Below are positions 58,156 through 64,000 of a stretch of 64,000 bases of DNA, in pieces. The stretch comes from JAGOTP01 sp964598725. GTDB taxonomy: Bacteria > Patescibacteriota > Patescibacteriia > 2-12-FULL-60-25. The DNA is taken from contig CAZRCW010000002.1 in NCBI GenBank assembly GCA_964598725.1, forward strand, positions 335,920 through 399,919, read 5' to 3'. Both the position numbers and the translations under genes were made by a program. Under the pieces are notes generated by a model, which searched no databases, was not told the DNA's origin, and saw only the letters and a program-made list of their open reading frames with translations. Positions within the stretch are counted from its first letter, which is position 1, and each line of letters begins with the position of its first letter.

Positions 58156-58965
58156 ATGACTCATCGTATTCGTGACATGGAAAAAGCCTCGTTCCCCGCG
58201 AATCTCGCGGGAAGAAGGTGCCGCTGGCGGACCACTATCGTCCCGCCATTCGGTGAGTCCTTTTCTGCCGAGATGTTCACTCGACCCGGAGCGATCGAGC
58301 TCCCCGCAGGAACAGGGGTGCGGGTCACTTCGGCCCTCATGCACTTCCGGCTGGTCGTGGTCGAGACCACAGAGGATCCGCCACAAGCGCTTTACGACAC
58401 CTTCACAGGGCATGCTCGTCCCAGCGTGACGGCTGGCGTCTTTCGACGAACCTCTCGCGGCATCGAAGTCGCTGTCGTGTTTCAGAAGCGCCCGCTCGGA
58501 GACGTGCCCGCGTTGAAGCACCTGGCGGATGAGCACGGCTTCGTACTGTGCGCCGAACCGCCTGGTGGGATGATCGATGACTTCGCTGGACACGACTTCC
58601 TCCACGAAGTTCCGCCCCGCTGGGTCATCCGACGGACCGCGCGACGAGAAGTCGCTGAGGAGTTCGGAGAGCTCCCAATTCTCTCCATCCATACGCTCGG
58701 ACGTCCGGTGTGCGCGCTCGGTGCGGCTAAATCACAAACGTACCAAGCGCTCGTCGAAGTCGAACCGAGAGCCAAGCCTCGCGCGCACAGGCCGGAGATC
58801 GAAGAGCAGATCACAGAACGTAAATTCCTGCCCCTCGACACGGTCTTGGCTCACTGCCTACGCGTCGAACACAGGGGTATCTTCTGGGGTCGTGCCTGCA
58901 CCCATACCTGGCTGCTCCTCCGCACCTTCCTCGATCAACAAGATCGGAAGCAGCGAAAGAAGTAG
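58156..58965 (+). CDS. Nudix-like hydrolase with an interrupted Nudix box (accessory class)
   Basis: A 269-aa protein. AGGAGG lies ~11 bases before the ATG at 58156. Core: VTAGVFRRTSRGIEVAVVFQ (Nudix strands), then PPGGMIDD, ~20 inserted residues and RRTARREVAEEFGEL, which keeps the REUxEE helix of the Nudix box (GX5EX7REUXEEXGU) but with a long insert after the first glycines. The N-terminal ~90 residues are an unrecognised domain. Metal-dependent pyrophosphohydrolysis is plausible. TAG stop. Confidence 0.75.
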   Translation: MTHRIRDMEKASFPANLAGRRCRWRTTIVPPFGESFSAEMFTRPGAIELPAGTGVRVTSALMHFRLVVVETTEDPPQALYDTFTGHARPSVTAGVFRRTSRGIEVAVVFQKRPLGDVPALKHLADEHGFVLCAEPPGGMIDDFAGHDFLHEVPPRWVIRRTARREVAEEFGELPILSIHTLGRPVCALGAAKSQTYQALVEVEPRAKPRAHRPEIEEQITERKFLPLDTVLAHCLRVEHRGIFWGRACTHTWLLLRTFLDQQDRKQRKK

Positions 58966-58985
58966 CCACACCCCCCTCCCTTCAT

Positions 58986-59045
58986 GCGCACCCGCCTGGA
59001 CCAGCTCCGCCTCGATGGCGCGCTCGTCCTCCGGGTGCGTCGTCA
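58986..59045 (+). terminator. Stem-loop 3' of the Nudix-like gene
   Basis: CGCACCCG / CGGGTGCG arms with a GC-rich inner hairpin. Only a weak T-run follows. Confidence 0.5.
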
Positions 59046-59077
59046 TATTCAAAGATTTTTTGATACAGGCAGTTTAT

Positions 59078-59106
59078 TTGACTTTTTCAGGCAAAAATAG
59101 TAGCAT
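59078..59106 (+). promoter_or_regulatory. Promoter of the VanY-like gene
   Basis: TTGACT (59078-59083), 17 bases, TAGCAT (59101-59106). Confidence 0.65.
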
Positions 59107-59151
59107 TTCTCGTTCGATCGCCCTTTCCACCCATTGCTGTGAGGTCCATTC

Positions 59152-59727
59152 GTGAGCATTCGTCTCTTGTTTACGCTGGCCCTCACAGTGGCCAGCCTGA
59201 GCCTCATCGGCTGCGCCAAGCCGCCGATGCCCGACACGACCCGTCCGAATGATAGCGGCGAGCGTCGGCCCCCAACGGCGACTACCAGCAGGCAGTTCCC
59301 GAACCCGACCAACTCTGACTTCGTCCCCCCAGGCGAGGTTCAGGGCTACGAGGACGGCGAACCGATCGTACTATCCATCGTCCGAATCGATGACAAGCCG
59401 GTCGAAGAGAGACTTGCTGTTGTCTATCGAAAGATGCGAAGCGCCGCCGAACGTGATGGAGTTCATCTTCGGATCGTGAGCGGCTTCCGCACGATGGCGC
59501 ACCAACGAGTCCTCTACCAAGACTACCTGGCTCATCGTGGTCCTCCGGCCGATCCTCCAGGCCGATCGAAACACCAAAGCGGCCGCGCCCTCGACCTGAA
59601 CACACGCCTAGGTCACGGCGTCGCCCACTGGCTTCGTCAGAACGCCTGGCGCTATGGCTTCCGCCGCACGGTTCCCAGCGAACCCTGGCACTGGGAATGG
59701 CAACCACCTCCATTTCCTAGTCGCTGA
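59152..59727 (+). CDS. VanY-type D,D-carboxypeptidase lipoprotein (accessory class)
   Basis: A 191-aa protein. GTG at 59152 with GAGG upstream. Signal peptide with lipobox SLIGC (Cys ~21), a Pro/Thr-rich linker, then a LAS-family zinc peptidase: VSGFRTMAHQRVLYQDY, PPGRSKHQSGRALDLN (S-x-H-x4-x-A-x-D zinc ligands) and EPWHWEW (third His). It trims the terminal D-Ala of peptidoglycan stem peptides at the cell surface. The only accessory-class gene with a clear enzymatic role. TGA stop and a nested terminator. Confidence 0.88.
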   Translation: MSIRLLFTLALTVASLSLIGCAKPPMPDTTRPNDSGERRPPTATTSRQFPNPTNSDFVPPGEVQGYEDGEPIVLSIVRIDDKPVEERLAVVYRKMRSAAERDGVHLRIVSGFRTMAHQRVLYQDYLAHRGPPADPPGRSKHQSGRALDLNTRLGHGVAHWLRQNAWRYGFRRTVPSEPWHWEWQPPPFPSR

Positions 59728-59766
59728 ATAACTTCTCTCAAGGATTCTCCCTCGAATCCTTTCCTC

Positions 59767-59822
59767 CGCACCCGCGGATGGTACGCAAGCAACGTACCGT
59801 CCAAGGGTGCGTTTGCTTTTGT
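59767..59822 (+). terminator. Nested terminator of the VanY-like gene
   Basis: Outer arms CGCACCC / GGGTGCG, inner GGATGGTACG / CGTACCGTCC, then TTTGCTTTTG, close in layout to the array elements at 19-21 kb. Confidence 0.85.
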
Positions 59823-59850
59823 GTATTTTTCACTAAATCTAGCATAGATA

Positions 59851-59879
59851 TTGACTTTTTTCATAAACTATAGTAGGTT
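59851..59879 (+). promoter_or_regulatory. Promoter of the 59944 gene
   Basis: TTGACT (59851-59856), 17 bases, TAGGTT (59874-59879). Confidence 0.6.
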
Positions 59880-59943
59880 GACTGGTCAAAAAACGGCAGA
59901 GGCGCCGTTCTGACAACCACAACTCACAGGGAGAAGAGCTGCG

Positions 59944-60297
59944 ATGGAAACGACCCAGTCCGCCAACACGTACCGTATCCGGAATGCCGAATGGATGCTG
60001 AGGCTTCTCCAAGCCATCAGCATGCCGACGAACCTCACCGGGGTCTACCCGCTCCTCACCCGGCACAGCGGCCAGACGATGACCGCCCAGGAGCTGGCCA
60101 CGGCGCTTGTCGTGGCCATCGAGGAGCACTTCCCCAGCCCCAACTCGATCGGGAGGACGCTCCTCCTGGTCCACACCGCGCCCCTCCTCGGAGCCATGTG
60201 CGCCAGCTCTCAGGCCGTGGCGGAGGCCAAGGCGATGATCCTCGAGGCGCGGAGACCCTGCCACCCCAAGCACGGGGCCCAGCCGGCGCAGGAGTAA
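59944..60297 (+). CDS. Hypothetical helical protein, 117 aa (accessory class)
   Basis: ATG at 59944 with GGGAGAAG ~6-13 bases upstream. The product is helical and soluble: NAEWMLRLLQAISMPTNLTG, MTAQELATALVVAIEEHF, TLLLVHTAPLLGAM, with a short disordered C-terminus. No family recognised. TAA stop, one of only two in this class. Convergent with the acyltransferase gene. Confidence 0.65.
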   Translation: METTQSANTYRIRNAEWMLRLLQAISMPTNLTGVYPLLTRHSGQTMTAQELATALVVAIEEHFPSPNSIGRTLLLVHTAPLLGAMCASSQAVAEAKAMILEARRPCHPKHGAQPAQE

Positions 60298-60400
60298 CGA
60301 AGCACTTTCCACCACTCACAACCCTCCCCCTCCTTCCCCGCACTCGCGGCAGCGCTTCCGAGATCTCTTTCTTGGGCTCCTGTCTCGGGTGCGTTGCTGT

Positions 60401-61201
60401 TTATTCCGAAGAAGACTCTGTAAACAAATCCAAATACTGTTTCGCTAGACGTTCGTTTTTCGTTGCTTGCGAGCCTGGCACCTGACTTAGCGATTGTTGC
60501 CATACATCTGCCGTCGTATAGCGCTCATCGATTCGAACGGTCGGCCAAGTGTTTCGCGGTCCGTGTAACTTCACTTTCCCAGCCATCATCGCCGCCCCCA
60601 TCTGAACGCCGCGTAAAGTACCTGGAAAGATCGTTTCAACATCTTCTGGAACAATATGAAATGCATACACCATTTGTTCAGGCTTTAACATTTTGAGGAG
60701 ATAGCTGAATCCGCCCTTGAATTCAAATGGTCCACCGATACGTTCAATACCACCCGTAGGAAACAGAAAGACCAGTGCTCCAGTATTTAAAACTTCTTCG
60801 GCACGTCTAAGCATTCCGCGTAGTTGACCGACATTCTTCGCCGCCAGAAGAAGATGATCTTGATCAATCAGTCCTTTCACTCGCTCGATATTCTTATCTG
60901 CGGAAATAAAATACACGTCTTTTCGATCCAGCGTTTTTAGAATCGCTGGAATGTCTACCCCGCCCGGATGATTCGCAATCACGAGCCCTGACTCGGTTTT
61001 CAAACGCTCTCGCCATTCATTAAATTCCGGTCGTTGTTCAGCCAAATACTTTGGCCTGATTCCCGCATCTTCAAACAGCTTGTCCGCCAAAGCACGATAC
61101 CCACCCTTTTGAACATATTCGCGTGCCCCATGTAACGTAATTCTCGCCAAACCCGTCAACGTTGCATCGACTAGTTTTTCACTGGCGTTGTGGAGCTTCA
61201 T
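60401..61201 (-). CDS. PlsC-family acyltransferase
   Basis: A 266-aa protein. HX4D motif in IANHPGGVDIP (~77), FPTGGIER (the FPEGT-like block) and GAAMMAGKVK further on match 1-acyl-glycerol-3-phosphate acyltransferase-like enzymes, which add an acyl chain to a lipid precursor at the membrane. No clear membrane helix, so peripheral association is likely. Upstream of two small unknown genes with ~10-40-base gaps. Confidence 0.85.
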   Translation of the reverse strand: MKLHNASEKLVDATLTGLARITLHGAREYVQKGGYRALADKLFEDAGIRPKYLAEQRPEFNEWRERLKTESGLVIANHPGGVDIPAILKTLDRKDVYFISADKNIERVKGLIDQDHLLLAAKNVGQLRGMLRRAEEVLNTGALVFLFPTGGIERIGGPFEFKGGFSYLLKMLKPEQMVYAFHIVPEDVETIFPGTLRGVQMGAAMMAGKVKLHGPRNTWPTVRIDERYTTADVWQQSLSQVPGSQATKNERLAKQYLDLFTESSSE

Positions 61202-61210
61202 ACGTAAGAC

Positions 61211-61645
61211 CTAGTTCATCTCATCCGGCCGAAGTGATCGCTTGCCACGAATCCGGTCTACCACAGCAGACAAATCCGCATTCTCTGAATGATATCCAGC
61301 GAGCGAACAGCGGATGCCCTTCTCCCAAATTTTCAGCTTCGCTCCACCTACTAAGAGATAGTCTCCGTCCTCTGGAAGGTGCTTCATACCAAGGAGATCG
61401 AGAACATCTTTTACCTGTTCTGCCGTTAACGGGATACTGGAAATACCTTTTTTCAGCTGCACCCCTTCCCATCGTTTTCGATACTGTTTCTGTTCTGGGG
61501 TTAGCTGCAATTCTGCCCACTTGGCTTCTGCCGCAGCCTTATTATTTCTCTCCGCGTTCGCCGCGCCAACTCGGGCCTTCAATTCAGCCTCGAATCTATC
61601 GTGGACAGACTGCGGGGGCGTGAATGGGAATCTTGGTTCGGACAT
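61211..61645 (-). CDS. Hypothetical protein, 144 aa
   Basis: N-terminal helix-rich part (VHDRFEAELKARVGAANAER), a central LTPEQKQYRKRWEGVQLKKG and a C-terminal KIWEKGIRCSLAGYHSENAD. No family or membrane segment recognised. The start is 556 bases from rRNA; it lies 9 bases upstream of the acyltransferase start, probably co-transcribed. Confidence 0.7.
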   Translation of the reverse strand: MSEPRFPFTPPQSVHDRFEAELKARVGAANAERNNKAAAEAKWAELQLTPEQKQYRKRWEGVQLKKGISSIPLTAEQVKDVLDLLGMKHLPEDGDYLLVGGAKLKIWEKGIRCSLAGYHSENADLSAVVDRIRGKRSLRPDEMN

Positions 61646-61683
61646 AGGAAAATAATAATCGAGCAGCGGCTGTTGGTACTAAA

Positions 61684-62058
61684 TTAACGGACAAAAATAT
61701 TCGCCGGATCCTGATTAAAATCAGGAAGAGTTGGATCCGATGCGGAATTACGATGGTGCGAATGTTCTCCGTGTGTCGCCGCATGTCTAATCTGTGCCCG
61801 AATTCTAGCCGCTTCTACTGCCGCATCAGCGACATGATCGACCTCAATCGGTGCCAGATTGGTACGTGAACTTACTCCTGCATCTGTATTTACCGAGGTT
61901 TCTACATGCGTTTCTGCATGCGGAGCCTGCTCTGCTCGCTGAGGGACCGACGTTTCCGTCCGATTATGGCGCTCGGACTGGCTCTTCCCAGCCTCATAGG
62001 CTGCTCCTGATGCAGCCGCGACACCCAATGCTGCCAAACCAATTTCTTTGAATTTCAT
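61684..62058 (-). CDS. Hypothetical exported or anchored protein, 124 aa
   Basis: An N-terminal hydrophobic segment (FKEIGLAALGVAAASGAAYE) resembles a signal anchor. The rest is hydrophilic and His/Asn-rich (HAATHGEHSHHRNSASDP), ending PDFNQDPANIFVR. No family recognised. It starts 128 bases from the 5S terminator region and is the first gene of the likely 61.7-60.4 kb unit. Confidence 0.65.
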   Translation of the reverse strand: MKFKEIGLAALGVAAASGAAYEAGKSQSERHNRTETSVPQRAEQAPHAETHVETSVNTDAGVSSRTNLAPIEVDHVADAAVEAARIRAQIRHAATHGEHSHHRNSASDPTLPDFNQDPANIFVR

Positions 62059-62186
62059 AAAGTGCAGAGAAGGTTATGAACAAATTTGTTTCCTATATTA
62101 GGATAACATCTTCGGGCATTTAAGGAATTTTTCCCTATTCCTAGCCATATTAGCCGAAACCGTCTCTGTGGCCAGGCTGTGTATAA
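62059..62186. other. Intergenic region between the 61684 gene and 5S terminator
   Basis: A+T-rich, with no supported gene; it probably holds the promoter of the 61684 unit. Confidence 0.35.
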
Positions 62187-62220
62187 CAAACAAAAACACA
62201 CCCGTTTAAAGGTGTGTCTT
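62187..62220 (-). terminator. rRNA operon terminator
   Basis: On - , GACACACC / GGTGTGTT stem followed by TTTTGTTTG, just 3' of 5S. Confidence 0.85.
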
Positions 62221-62227
62221 TGATAGT

Positions 62228-62344
62228 CCGGCAACGGGCTACTCTCCCAGGACCGGGTTGGGTCCAAGTACCATCGCTGCTAGTGAGCTTAACTGCCGTG
62301 TTCGGGATGGGAACGGGTGTTTCCTCACCGCTTGAGCCACCGGC
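62228..62344 (-). rRNA. rrf: 5S ribosomal RNA
   Basis: On - , the 5S core is recognisable: GGAAACACCCGTTCCCATCC, GAACACGGCAGTTAAGCTC and the 3' GGGAGAGTAG. Ends are placed by terminal-stem pairing and are approximate. It follows 23S and precedes a terminator. Confidence 0.93.
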
Positions 62345-62461
62345 GTTGAAGTCTGGGGTTAGCAGGCTGCAGCGTCGGTGATTCAACCGTACGACTATCA
62401 GTGTGTTATATGTGCAAGGCATATTTTTTTGCAACTTCGTCATCCAGCAAAACCGGATGAT
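62345..62461 (-). other. 23S-5S spacer
   Basis: About 115 bases with no tRNA in it. Confidence 0.5.

Positions 62462-64000
<1,539 letters not shown>

Overview
The window looks like a piece of a candidate-phyla-radiation (Patescibacteria/Parcubacteria-type) chromosome, inferred from content alone. It has a shortened SMC without a visible hinge, a four-domain S1 protein, a PilB ATPase beside novel membrane proteins, MEMO-family and SpoIID/LytB-type surface proteins, no biosynthetic operons, and many unrecognised membrane-anchored proteins. The code is standard: TGA is a frequent stop and Trp is TGG. No 16S gene is in the window, so rank is uncertain.

Two classes of gene are interleaved. Core genes (43 complete ones counted) mostly end in TAA (31/43) and lack Shine-Dalgarno (SD) sequences. 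Their -10 boxes often lie only 5-15 bases before the ATG, so their mRNAs should be leaderless or nearly so. A second class of 21 short, visibly G+C-richer genes sits singly between the core operons. They mostly end in TGA or TAG (19/21), usually carry AGGAGG-like SD sites and often GTG/TTG starts. Many have a promoter with exactly 17 bp between boxes and a strong, often nested, 3' stem-loop. Almost none has a recognisable family. Exceptions are a guanylate-kinase-like protein, a Nudix-like protein, a VanY-type lipoprotein, a pair of deoxyribosyltransferase-like paralogues and a trio of receiver-like proteins.

Layout. 0-1.5 kb: two glycosyltransferases. 1.6-6.3 kb: accessory gene, 966-aa surface protein, coiled-coil protein, 42-aa basic protein. 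6.9-11.3 kb: S1 protein, two paralogous accessory genes, ftsH. 11.4-14 kb: TrmB-like regulator divergent from an orphan NMT1/SsuA-like binding protein, then a methyltransferase. 14-18.6 kb: operon of a polytopic membrane protein, pilB and three paralogous membrane proteins. 18.6-20.85 kb: four tandem small transcription units, each ending in the same folded element (outer stem plus two inner hairpins). 20.8-27.7 kb: tsaD-tsaE, guanylate-kinase-like gene, MEMO protein, 633-aa anchored protein, two further genes. 27.8-29.6 kb: a tyrosine integrase between a 25-bp duplication of the tRNA-Glu 3' end. 29.8-31.3 kb: three accessory genes. 31.4-38.8 kb: trmD, khpA, rpsP, smc, rbfA, a methyltransferase, a 2OG-oxygenase-like protein and accessory genes. 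39-45.4 kb: DHH phosphoesterase, clpP, lipoprotein, SpoIID protein, flippase. 45.4-52.6 kb: 1205-aa coiled-coil protein, ung, SNF2 ATPase. 52.8-54.6 kb: receiver-like trio. 54.7-58 kb: CYTH-like protein, second TrmB/binding-protein pair, lipoprotein. 58-60.3 kb: three accessory genes. 60.4-62.1 kb: acyltransferase and two small proteins. 62.2-64 kb: 5S and the 3' half of 23S rRNA on the minus strand.

The most novel features are the four-copy structured element with its mini-gene array, the two-population split in expression signals, the duplicated regulator/binding-protein divergon without transporter genes, and the tandem families of unrecognised accessory proteins.
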